A stretch of DNA of 64,000 nucleotides from Epiperipatus broadwayi (Eukaryota > Onychophora > Udeonychophora > Euonychophora > Peripatidae). The notes below the pieces were generated by a model, which saw only the letters and a list, made by a program, of their open reading frames with translations, was not told the origin of the DNA and made no database searches. The stretch covers positions 61,780 to 125,779 of the forward strand of contig JAQFVV010007232.1 in the NCBI GenBank assembly GCA_028023455.1, read 5' to 3'. Both the position numbers and the translations under genes were made by a program. This document shows positions 1 to 9,399 of this stretch, in pieces (the first letter of the stretch is position 1; each line of letters starts with the position of its first letter).

Positions 1-402
1 GGACACTAAATGATTAATAACTGATTACGTTCTTTTTTAAAAAGCAAAAACAGAATGGGATTTAAAATGCAAAATTAACATGCACAATGTTTGAACAAAT
101 TTACATTATAATCTTGTAAAATTTAATGTGTATATACATAAAATGTGGAAATCATGATTTTAATTTCATTATTGCATAAAATCTTACTATTATAAAGCAC
201 TGAAAATATTGAAATTACTAAGATGAAAGTCGAATTCCAATAATGTGCTATTACTTTCAATATGATGTAAGTGCGTGAAATTTATTATTTAAAGTAATAG
301 TGCATTATCGGAGTTTGACTTCCGAAAAAACATGAATTGCGTAACTTCAAAATTGCGTTAAATAAATCCGCATAAAAAGATTCCCAGGTGTGTATATTTT
401 TT
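1..402. repeat. Left arm of a long inverted repeat pair
   Basis: The first ~400 bases match, in reverse complement, the sequence ending at 7932. The outer 15 bases (GGACACTAAATGATT) are a perfect inverted match to AATCATTTAGTGTCC at 7918-7932, and similarity (roughly 85% by eye, with indels) continues to the CCCAGGTGT motif near 392. Each arm also holds its own inner hairpin (about 230-325), with copies of AATGTGCTATTACTTT facing each other. The window starts exactly at the first base, so the true outer edge is unknown. It could be one terminus of a ~7.9 kb transposon, or one of two MITE copies lying head to head. Confidence 0.75.
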
Positions 403-436
403 GTTATCTATGTTAAGATAAATATTAGTATTTTGG

Positions 437-540
437 TCAAGCATTGGTGGTCAAATGGTCAGCAGAGCTGCCTTATAAGCAGTTGTCCCGGGTTTGTGGG
501 TTCACTTCCCAGCTGGTGCTTTGACACATGAAAAAAAAAA
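437..540 (+). mobile_element. SINE-A, tRNA-derived short SINE, copy 1
   Basis: A ~100-bp repeat with a tRNA-like head: an A-box-like stretch (GGTGGTCAAATGGTCAGC), a B-box-like stretch (GGGTTCACTTCCCAG), then a very short tail reading TTTGACACATG followed by a run of A. Copies lie at 3438, 22004 and 38495 (minus). The head is ~81 nt from AGC to GCT, longer than a class I tRNA, which suggests a tRNA with a long variable arm as ancestor. There is almost no tRNA-unrelated body, so this is among the shortest possible SINE layouts. Confidence 0.8.
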
Positions 541-1007
541 TAGTATTTTGGATGTTTCTTCTTAATAGGTATGATAAAATAGCCAAATTTAATTAAACAT
601 ATACTATCAATTTTAGAGAGTTTTTACAGTTTATTGTTTCCGATTACATGCATAATAGTGTAACAGCTAAAATAATAACATCTTGCACTACTATAACAAA
701 TAAAGCTGAAGAAGTAATTAGTGATTTTACAAATGTAAAGGGGAGGAGAAAAGGTTTTTAAACTGTGTTTGTTTATTAATTCCTTTTATATAATACATAA
801 TTTTAATAAATGATGTAAATGAAAGGAAACAAAAATTTAGTATTTGAAATGAAATGGGAACGTTTTGAGATTTCTATCCTCAGGTTGAATTTTTGTAACT
901 ATGCCATGGTACTAAATACATATTTTCAGTAATATATACAATACAGTATATTCTTAAAAAGATTTAACTTTTTTTAAAAAAAGTATTTTTTAATATTAAT
1001 ATCATTT
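541..1007. other. AT-rich spacer, nothing recognised
   Basis: AT-rich sequence with homopolymer runs. I see no open frame of note, no RNA gene and no repeat shared with the rest of the window. Confidence 0.5.
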
Positions 1008-1244
1008 ATTTTATTACTTTTACAATGGCTTTTTACAACATATCATTGACGGTTTTGATTGCTCCAGCAATCTTTTTCGGAACTTTTACTTATATTTTCA
1101 AATCTTTCTTTATTACTTTTACAATGCTTTTTACAACCCACTACTGATGGTTTGATAAATATAAGTAGAAGTTTCTGAAGAAGATTGCTGGAGCAATCAA
1201 AACTGTCAGTAGTGGATTGTAAAAAGCATTGTAAAAGTAATAAA
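1008..1244. mobile_element. Fold-back (MITE-like) element, 237 bp
   Basis: The arm at about 1008-1096 (TTATTACTTTTACAATGGC onward, through GATTGCTCCAGCAATC) is the reverse complement of 1160-1243 (GATTGCTGGAGCAATC through GCATTGTAAAAGTAATAA). Between them, at 1104-1150, the outermost arm sequence is repeated once more, so the element holds three copies of its terminus. It has no coding capacity; the short minus-strand frame across it is a by-product. Confidence 0.75.
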
Positions 1245-1457
1245 GAAAATAAATGCTATTAATATTATATGGATTTGGCAATGCAATAAGGAAGATAAAA
1301 TATTTTATAATTATTGGTAGAATCATCTTCATTAGACCAACATCTCATAACAATGAAAGTTGTTAAAGTGAATATATATTATGAGAATGGTCAATTAGAA
1401 TTTAGGAATATGTAAAAATTATTTGTAATAAATAATTTTTAACAAAAAATAAATAAA

Positions 1458-1560
1458 ATGGTTTATTAGGAGTTCATAAGAAATTTGAGCACAGGATGTG
1501 AAGGAATGATCATGATCCTTATATCTTGAGTTCCACAGCTTATTCTATCACTGCACTAAT
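1458..1560 (-). mobile_element. SINE-B fragment, minus strand
   Basis: Shares the block TTCATAAGAAATTTGAGC with 4134-4245 and, more loosely, with 28395-28488. On the minus strand this reads as the 3' half of a SINE whose better copies are at 45462 (+) and 47592 (-). The tRNA-like head is heavily decayed here. Confidence 0.5.
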
Positions 1561-1793
1561 TGGTATATATATATTTTCTTATTTTGTAATCTCATTCATC
1601 ATTATTATTTCTACTCTCATATTACAGAGTAGATGGTCGATAACATTATGCATAAATTGCCTTTACAAATATACAATATGATTAAAATGTTCATTAATTA
1701 ATTTTTTTCTTTTTTTTTTTAGTTTCATGGGTAATTTTTTATTGTATATATGTGCAGTACACACACACACACGCATTGTTGTTCAAAACTTTA

Positions 1794-1922
1794 TTATGGG
1801 AAAGCTTAGGGTAGGGAATGGAAGGGGAAGGTAAAATGGCTAACATGTTTCTTTGGGCATAGTTGCTGAGAGATCCCTGACTCTGTTTAAGGAGAAGTCA
1901 CAGTACATCACATCACATCATA
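1794..1922 (+). mobile_element. LINE-A 3' end (non-coding tail copy)
   Basis: From TATGGGAAAGCTTAGGG to the CATCACATCACATCAT tail, this matches the 3' UTR of the LINE at 19684-20510 (TATGGGAAAACTTAGGG ... GGAGAAGTCACAGTGCATCACAT). It is strongly 5'-truncated, with only the last ~130 bp, as expected of target-primed reverse transcription. The tail is a (CATCA)n-like repeat rather than poly(A). The 90-codon frame over it (1853-2125) is not a gene. Confidence 0.8.
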
Positions 1923-3437
1923 TTAATTCATATATGTTTATGCATAGATTCCTCTTTGCAGAACACAATAAATATTATTGTCAAATGTTATATCAACTTT
2001 CTTTTAGGCAGTTCATTCCAATGGCAAATAATAAAGTAGTTAGACATTTTTTTCTTCTCTTTTTATTTTTATGCAACGTTTCACCCGATCTAATATGGGC
2101 TGCACTCAGATTGATGTGGTTATAATATACAATACAATATTTTTTTGGATGATATTACTTTATTACAAATATATAATATATTGATTGGACGTTTAAATAG
2201 ATAATTTAAAATGTAAGATACTTGAAACTCTTTTAAAGTTTTTGAAGGCCCTCAACTGTCAGGAGTCTCTGAATTGCATGTTCTAAAATTCATGCCAAAG
2301 ATCTTTCATTTTATTAGGAATCTTTAAAGTTTATGATGTAGCTCTAAAATTTAGATATTAGAATAAATTATATTGATAAGACTGGAAACAAGAACATACT
2401 ATTACTAATGATAATAAAATGCTATCATTTGATTATAATACTTTATTACCTAATTATCTACCTTTAAACAGAGAACTTAATGTACATATACATATATACA
2501 TTTTATGGTAACTTTAAATATCCCTTACCCAGCATTGTTCATGCATACATGTTACTGAAATAGTTTTTAAATTTCAACAATGAATAATTGGTTTATTATG
2601 GAGAAGAGTTTAATTGCTTTTCCTCTACGTCATTACTATAAAATTATTATTATTATTATTATTATTATTATCATCATCATCATCATCAACAACAACAACA
2701 ACAACGTATAATATATTCTTGATTGCCTATAAGCTATTTTATGTTATTGGAGAATAATTAATAATTTGTTGGAGTGGAAGTATAGTGGACTTTGGGGATG
2801 AAAGTCTTTGAATCATAACTCTATCTTATCACTTCCGTTTGCACAAACTTTTTTAGAAACTCCTATATAATAAACTATTTGATTATATGTAATACAATAT
2901 AATAAAAAAATCAATTTTATTTCCAAATCTGATGATCAAAATTTGTAAGTTTCTCAGATCAGAGCGGAAAAAACTCTAATGCTAAAATCATTAAAAACTG
3001 TCAATCGTTTATCATATTAAGAAATATTTGTCACTTATTATTTTAATTGTACTACTTTCCAATTATAGTGGGTCACAATCGGTATTTACTTTTTCAGAGA
3101 TTTGGATTAATGTTTTTACTCTATGAAAAATACATTTGTTTTAAGATAAATGGTAATCTATTTCTGAAATAATAATCTTCATATGTGTAAACTATAAGGA
3201 CTTTTTACAAATAAGATTTTCCAGAAGACATTTTAACAAACTTGCAAATCATATCCCCAAAATGATTCATTTACATCTGATTTCCAAGCTGCCCAATTAT
3301 TAATATTTCACCTAAAAATGAAATATTATATTAGTATTAATCTTAACATAGCTTCAATCAAACCAGCTTACAGTTTGAAATAACAATGCAGATATAAATT
3401 TTATTAATCTTAACAGCTCCATAAAATAAGCAACATG
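1923..3437. other. AT-rich spacer with one compound microsatellite
   Basis: The only structured feature is a compound trinucleotide array at about 2643-2705: (ATT)n, then (CAT)n, then (CAA)n. The rest is AT-rich sequence without convincing frames or shared repeats. Confidence 0.5.
2643..2705. repeat. Compound (ATT)n(CAT)n(CAA)n microsatellite
   Basis: Three trinucleotide runs that differ stepwise by one base lie end to end. Similar ATT/CAT/CAA transitions occur at 43396-43475, and AAC/AAT transitions near 29.2 and 29.7 kb, so this looks like a habit of this genome's SINE tails or microsatellites. Confidence 0.85.
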
Positions 3438-3539
3438 TCAAGCGTTGGTGGTCGAGTGGTCAGCACAGCCGTCTTACAAGCAGTTGTCCCGGGTTAGCGG
3501 GTTCGCTTCCCGACCGATGCTATGACACATGAAAAAAAA
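3438..3539 (+). mobile_element. SINE-A, copy 2 (best preserved)
   Basis: The cleanest copy. An acceptor-like 5' end AGCGTTGG can pair (with G-U pairs) with the CCGATGCT 3' end; the A-box region is GGTCGAGTGGTCAGCAC and the B box GGGTTCGCTTCCC. The tail is ATGACACATG plus A8. The anticodon-arm position reads CTTACAA. A functional tRNA is unlikely, because four divergent copies share the same non-tRNA tail and poly(A). Confidence 0.85.
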
Positions 3540-4133
3540 GCAACAGTTGTTAATTATATTCTGCTGAGAATATTAATGATATTTCTGAAATAATAATCTC
3601 CATCTGGGCTTAATATAAGAATTCTTTGCAAGTCACCCTTCATAGCAGGCATTTAAAAAAAAAAAAAAACAACTTGCAAATAATATTTCCTCATGGGTTT
3701 ATAGATAATAGTGTCTGATTTATAAAGGATTTTTGTAGTATTTTCATATGAAGATTATTAGTTTTTTAAAAAAGTATTTTCAGCAATAGATATTTAATAG
3801 GCATTATTTAGTTTGTTAAAATTAATAGAATTTGAATGAAATTCTAATATATCTTAAATTATGGATTTTTACTTTTTAACGAATAAATTATGTTTATATA
3901 TATATATTAAAAAAGTAGCAGTTAATTACTTTATCTTATAAAAGTAATTGACAAAATATTAATCATAATTTTTAAGAATTATAATAAATTTGCAGTCTTT
4001 AACTCTAAAATAACTCTTAAAACTGAATTAGTAAAAAAAAATCTCGTTGAATTCTAGATATTGTCAATCTATCTATTACTTATCTGTTATAACAATAACA
4101 GCAACAAATAATAATAAAAATCATCATCTAATG
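3540..4133. other. AT-rich spacer, nothing recognised
   Basis: Runs of A/T and a short (AT)n tract near 3895-3910. No frames, RNA genes or shared repeats seen. Confidence 0.5.
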
Positions 4134-4245
4134 ATTTATTGCTCAGAAGTTCATGAGAAATTTGAGCATTGGGAGTGACAGAACTGAGCCCTGATCTATA
4201 GAGCTTCAGTTTCAGAATTAGTTATTTTACCACCATACTAAATCA
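4134..4245 (-). mobile_element. SINE-B copy, minus strand
   Basis: On the minus strand it reads ATGGTGGTAAAATAACTAAT..., a stretch resembling a decayed B box (AGATCAGGGCTCAGTTCTG), then CTCAAATTTCTCATGAAC and a 3' end AGCAATAAATCATT running into TA-rich trinucleotides. This is the layout of the + strand copy at 45462-45596, which ends GAGAAATAAAGTCATTTG(ATT)n. A/B box decay lowers confidence in the tRNA origin of this copy. Confidence 0.6.
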
Positions 4246-4602
4246 CAAAGAGAATTATTAACCAATCGTAAAGCTTAAAGAAAATGCTTGAAACTAATAA
4301 AACTAATAATTTTCATAAACAATCACATTTTAACTCAGAACTGCCATAACCAATTATTATCTAAAAATGTTATTATGTTTTATATTTCTGCTACTTATAT
4401 TGTTACAAATATGTCATCGTTATCACCTGACCATATCTGGATATCACATGATCAAATGCAGTATAATTTAATGTAAGTAATAAAATACTGTTATAACTTC
4501 GTTACTTTCTAGTAATCAATGCGATTGAAAATTGATTATATTCTAGTAATCAAAGAGCCACTTAATTTGGTTATTGCTCAGTATACCAGACTGCTGGGTA
4601 AC

Positions 4603-4817
4603 ATCCTCTATATTTAAACCATTAAGCATCACGTGATCACCACCTCTTATACTAGCACACAATTGTTTATAAACAAGGCAAAATTCTCTATACAGTAGTG
4701 CCCCTGTGCCAACCAGAGTAATCAATGGACGCCAGAAGACTTGTGCATAAAATCCCTATCTAATGGCACTACTGTATGGAAAGTTTTGCCTTGTTTATAT
4801 CCTCTATATTCAAGCCA
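4603..4817. mobile_element. Short member of the hammerhead/Penelope-like family with flanking duplication
   Basis: ATCCTCTATATTTAAACC at 4603-4620 recurs as ATCCTCTATATTCAAGCC at 4799-4816, a likely target-site duplication around a ~177-bp insert. The insert contains an inverted pair: CAGTAGTGCC at the left and GGCACTACTG at the right, with AAGGCAAAATTCTC facing AAAGTTTTGCC. The same terminal block (ACTACTGTATGGAGAGTTTTGCC) closes the copies at 12.4, 13.2, 38.2 and 48.3 kb. A second block near 4624-4640 (CATCACGTGATCACC) recurs inverted at 33.97 kb and, diverged, at 12.46 kb. The ribozyme region itself is missing here. Confidence 0.65.
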
Positions 4818-6049
4818 CGTTTTTTTGTCAAAAGTTCTCACATTATTAACCCATCTCCTTTTTATCATTGTTTACTGAACCTGCAACTGTTGTTTGCAGT
4901 ATTTGTTAGAATATAAATATCATAGTTTAAATATATACATCATTGTGTTTCTCGCATATACAACTGAATTGAAAGAACTAATTAAGAAGTCACATTCAAA
5001 CGAGACTCCATTTTCCTTCAATATTTCTAGCTGTGAGAAAAGATTTTTATATATATAAATAGAAGCGAGGGAAAAACAAAAATTAAAATTGAAATTCTTT
5101 TTTTTTTTAAAAAAAAACAAAAAAAAAACAAAATACTTTTCTTTCCCAAGAATATATATATTTTTTGAAAGACAAGTAAAATTTATTAATATTTGTTTGT
5201 TATATTACCTTTTAGAAAGAATTTTAGCTCATCCAGACTAATTTTAAGATTGCTAGATTCAAAATTTTCAAATAACCCTCTTTTTGCCATCATATAAAAA
5301 TTACTGACAAATGCATTCGTACGATGTTATATAAAAGCTATGCTCACTTCTTTTCTGATTCATGAAGATTATGCAAAAGTACAATTTAATTCTGCACAAC
5401 CAGTGGAGTGAAGAGAAAGGAGTTGGTTAGGCCTCAGAACTTCAGAGATTGATATTAACAACTAACTACATCTATGGGATGAAAAATAATTATGAATCAA
5501 TTTACTATTGACATTAGTATTTCTTTGTTTTTTTCAGTGATAAAACATTATCGTCCAAGTGACTATTGATCAAACTTTATTATTAAAAGAAAGGGTTGTC
5601 TGCAATTAGAATGATTAAATATACTAACAAAATAAGCCCTAAAACTAAAATCTTATTTCAGGGAAGATTACAACCAAACATGGAATAACTTAAAATATAA
5701 CCAAAGGGTATAATATGAACATTGTCAGGAATCAAAAACCACAATAAAGTTTGATAATACTATCATTGTATTTGGTAGTGTTGAATCAGCATTTTTCATA
5801 ATAGAAAAAAAAAGAAAATAAAGAAAATAAACAGTGAACTGCTAATTTTAAGGAAGATAAAATGTTAATTTTTAACACTGCCATGGAATCATCTACAGTA
5901 ATCTATTTTAAATATACAAAAACTACTCATTTAGTATTTTCATCTAATCAAGATAAATGGTATGGACAATATCAATGAAATTTGATTCTTTGTCAGTAGT
6001 TTCTGTCATCTCAAAAAGTGGTTTAAATAAACTTACAAACTACAACAAA
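4818..6049. other. AT-rich spacer, nothing recognised
   Basis: AT-rich sequence with an A-rich run at 5100-5130. Short frames here have low complexity and no recognisable domain. Confidence 0.5.
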
Positions 6050-6272
6050 TTGTAATATTTCTGTAATGTAATTTTCATTACACTACTCTCATGCAAGGTA
6101 GGAAATGGTTTCTATCCACTTTTAACACCTTATGGAGGGATGTAATCATAACCATATGACTAAAGACATGTGAAAAAGATCTATGATCCCCAAGATGTAC
6201 ATTTCATGCTGAACCAGCACTCATTAGTTGACCCAGATCACAATATTTCACATATATCTTTATCATTGTTCA

Positions 6273-6324
<52 letters not shown>

Positions 6325-6622
6325 TGACTACAATTTATTTGATAAGTGTCAAATATGCTGCCCAAATAAGCTGTAGTCATTTGCTATCAACATATATATT
6401 GAACAATGATAAAGATATGTGTAAGAGATTGTGGGGTCTGGACCAATTGATGAGTGCTGGTTCAGCATATGTTTATCTTGGGGGTCATATATCTTTTTCA
6501 CATGTTTTTAGTCATATGTTTATGATTACATTCCTTCACAAGGTGTTAAAAGTGGATAGAGACCATTCCCTATCTTGTGTGTGAGTGGTGTAATGGAAAT
6601 TGTACTACAGAAATATACAATA
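6050..6622. mobile_element. Fold-back element FB2 with (AT)n core
   Basis: The left arm (about 6050-6272) is the reverse complement of the right arm (about 6391-6622). Markers are CTATCCACTTTTAACACCTT on the left facing AAGGTGTTAAAAGTGGATAG on the right, and GCTGAACCAGCACTCAT facing ATGAGTGCTGGTTCAGC. The centre holds (AT)~24 at 6273-6321 and an inner hairpin with AAATGACTACA facing TGTAGTCATTT. Related copies are at 46368-46790 and a fragment at 27520-27670. The frames at 6170-6584 are shadows of these arms. Confidence 0.85.
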
Positions 6623-7452
6623 AGGTTTGCCTATAAGGGCTGACATTCATTTTATTTTCTCTATTATAGTATCAATGTTGGTAAATTTTGCATATTAATA
6701 ACATTACCTCCAAGCATTGCTTTCTTAACTCATAAATTAACTATGTTGCATCTATTGGTTATTAAATATGAATTTTTAAAAAAAAGAAATAGGCAGTTAT
6801 ATTGCAAAAGAAAAAAAATGGAAAGAGTCCAACCAGAAGATAGTTTCAACCACCTATTATGCTAAACTTATGTTTTGAATGAGTTTGATTTGGTAGTGTG
6901 GATAAATAAAGGTTGGTTTCGATAGGATTGTAAGCTACCCTTACGTCTTTTATGGCTAAATATTCGGTATTTTTTTTATCTAGTATATGGATTTCATTAA
7001 ACACTTTAACTATTAACAAAATATCATAAAGTAAATCTTTAGAGATTCAGTAAGGAGATAGATTCACTAGTGGATGCATTAAGTCCTTCATTTCAGTCAC
7101 TGTAACTGTAGATTTGACAGTTATCATCTGTTAAATTTAGTTTATGAATCAGATGAGTACAACAATTAAGAATTATTCTGAATCTACTAATGATATTCCA
7201 ATAATGTCTTTGAAAAGCTTGTACTCTTATAAATAAACTATATATATATATAGAATTGTTTTAAAAAAAGCTAATTCTATTAAAGCATTTTATCTCCTAA
7301 ATAGAATTTCAAAACAAAGACCTAGTTTGTGTGTGTGTGAGATATAATTTTATTTTTGTCTTTCTGATCTTTTTTTTTATTAACAAAAACTAGTCTTTTT
7401 TCAATTTAAAATGATATTTTACTGTTAAACATTCTCTAGTAGAAACTTATAA
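6623..7452. other. AT-rich spacer, nothing recognised
   Basis: AT-rich sequence with a short (AT)n at 7240-7252 and a (GT)n run near 7330. No frames or shared repeats identified. Confidence 0.5.
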
Positions 7453-7932
7453 ATACACCTGGGTCTCATTTTATGCAGATTTATTTAATGTGATTTTGAA
7501 GTTATGCGATTCATGTTTCTTCTTAATATCTTTGTATGTGGTTTTCTTTTATGTGATATAAATTATTAGATCAGAAGTTGAGCTCCGATAATGTGCTATT
7601 ACTTTAAATATTATAAATTTTGCTCACTCACGTCATATTTAAAGTAATAGCACATTATTGGAGTTCAACTTCCAACTAATAATTTCAATATTTTCAGCGC
7701 TTTATAATAGTACTGCAACAGATTTTATGCAATAAAGAAGTTTGTAATTCACTTAAAATCAAAATTTTCTTATTTTATATACACACATTAAATTTTACAT
7801 GACTATAAAGTAAATCTGTTCAAACATTATAGATGAAAAATACTATGTATATTGTTGTTTTTGCATTTTAAATCATGTTCTATTTTTGCTTTTTATAAAA
7901 AGAGTACGTAATCAATTAATCATTTAGTGTCC
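7453..7932. repeat. Right arm of the long inverted repeat pair
   Basis: Reverse complement of 1-402, ending in AATTAATCATTTAGTGTCC. It contains the same inner hairpin (about 7585-7680: TAATGTGCTATTACTTT facing AAAGTAATAGCACATTA). This arm is ~80 bp longer than the left one because of small insertions. A short third copy of the inner end (TAAAATGAGACCTAGGTGTA) lies at 8758-8780, which suggests the arm family has its own second terminus. Confidence 0.75.
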
Positions 7933-7960
7933 ACAAGTTTATTTTTAAAAGGTGAGTAAT

Positions 7961-8170
7961 AGCGGTGGGCACAATTAAAATTGACAATTAAAATCTGATT
8001 TTTAATTGTAATTAACAATTTAAAAATTATGTAACATAATCTGAAATTAAGGTGATGTGAAACAATGAAATTTGAATTTTAAACAGAATTGAAAATTAAA
8101 AAATTAAAGACAAAAAATAAGGATTTAATTTTTAATTGTTAGTTTTAATTAAATTTTGCCCAACAGTGGT
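7961..8170. mobile_element. hAT-like MITE, ~210 bp
   Basis: The left end AGCGGTGGGCACAATTAAAA and the right end TTTTGCCCAACAGTGGT form imperfect terminal inverted repeats of the CAGTGNTGGGC type known from hAT elements. The interior is AT-only and has no frame. I could not define a clean 8-bp target duplication, so the superfamily call is tentative. Confidence 0.5.
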
Positions 8171-8339
8171 AATTCGGTGTCTTTTTATTATCATAAGACT
8201 AAGTTCTTATTTTTATTTTAAACTTTTAGTTTACTCTAATGGAGAGAAAAAAAAACACCAAGAAAATGAATTTCTTTGTAAACAAAAATTTCAATTTTAG
8301 ATCGCTTAGCGAAATGGGAAGGATCAACAGCGATTGGAA

Positions 8340-8407
8340 AATGTTTTAGTTGTATTTCCTTATGACTTCATTTAAGGAGAAGCTACAGTACCTCACATCA
8401 CATCATG
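8340..8407 (+). mobile_element. LINE-A 3' tail fragment
   Basis: The stretch TTTAAGGAGAAGCTACAGTACCTCACATCACATCATG matches the last ~60 bp of the LINE-A family (compare 1885-1922 and 20470-20510), including its CATCA-type tail. It is extremely 5'-truncated. Confidence 0.65.
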
Positions 8408-9399
8408 ATGAATCTAATGTCTCAAATAGCAATAATGATTAAAATACCGTACATGTATGAAAAAATGTAAATTATGCATAAAAATATATTGTTTTGAATA
8501 AAATTAAATACTGTAGTTAATAAAAAAAAGTAAAAAAAGTTTGTCTTGTCTCAATTTTTTTCAAATTTGAAAATTTAATTAGTCATATTTTATTTTTTTA
8601 TTTTTTTTATGTGAATTTTAAAGTAATTTTACATTGTTGCTTTGCTTTTATGAGATTTTTGGAAAATTACAGTACGTATCCCCCATTTTTCAAGGTAAGT
8701 TAAGTCTGTTTTTGTGCAATTTTTGTGTGCACATTTTCTGAGGAACCTATCTACCACATAAAATGAGACCTAGGTGTAAATTGTTCCTTATAACTTAATT
8801 AAAAAAAAAGAAAGGACAAAATAAAAATTTAAGGTGAGTTTTGCAATGATTATGCAAATTATGCATTAGCATAAATACATCCAAATATAACATTATTTTA
8901 ATTTCTTAGTGTAGCAATATTTTTATTCTAAAAAATAAAAACTTATTTAATTGATGGATTTTTTTTTGTTATTTTATTCTCAGTCATATCTTACCAATGA
9001 AAGCAATCAATCATTTTTTTTAGAATGATGTAGACAATAACCTTTTATTATGTAAACAAGGTCAACCTCTTCTGTAAAAAAATCATTCTTAAGTTCATTA
9101 TAAAATGCTTTTCTGGAAAGTCTGTTACTATTTACTTACTTGGTATGTTCAATAAAGATATGCCTTTACAAAAATACATTTAGTATTATCACATCTAGTT
9201 TTCTGAATGAAGTGAACTTTAAACTAAAGTTGTTTGATATTTCTAAGAAAAAGATTTTTGCCTCACTTCCATGCAAAATGTCTGATAGAATTTGCTTTAC
9301 ATAAATTAATTTATGTAAAATAATTATATAGGCATGATAATTATATAGGCATGCTTAAAAGGGTTCATCAACCTTTACTGTCATGACAGAAGTTAAATT
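8408..9399. other. AT-rich spacer with one short shared motif
   Basis: The only shared sequence is TAAAATGAGACCTAGGTGTA at 8758-8780, matching the inner end of the inverted arms at 392 and 7455. The rest shows no gene or repeat. Confidence 0.5.

Noticed and set aside
3438-3518. A tRNA gene
   Set aside because: The tRNA-like sequence is followed by the same non-tRNA tail and poly(A) in four dispersed copies with differing anticodon positions, so these are SINE heads.
6273-6321. Replication origin or matrix attachment site at the (AT)n tracts
   Set aside because: Alternating AT tracts are very common here and sit inside mobile elements; no independent evidence.
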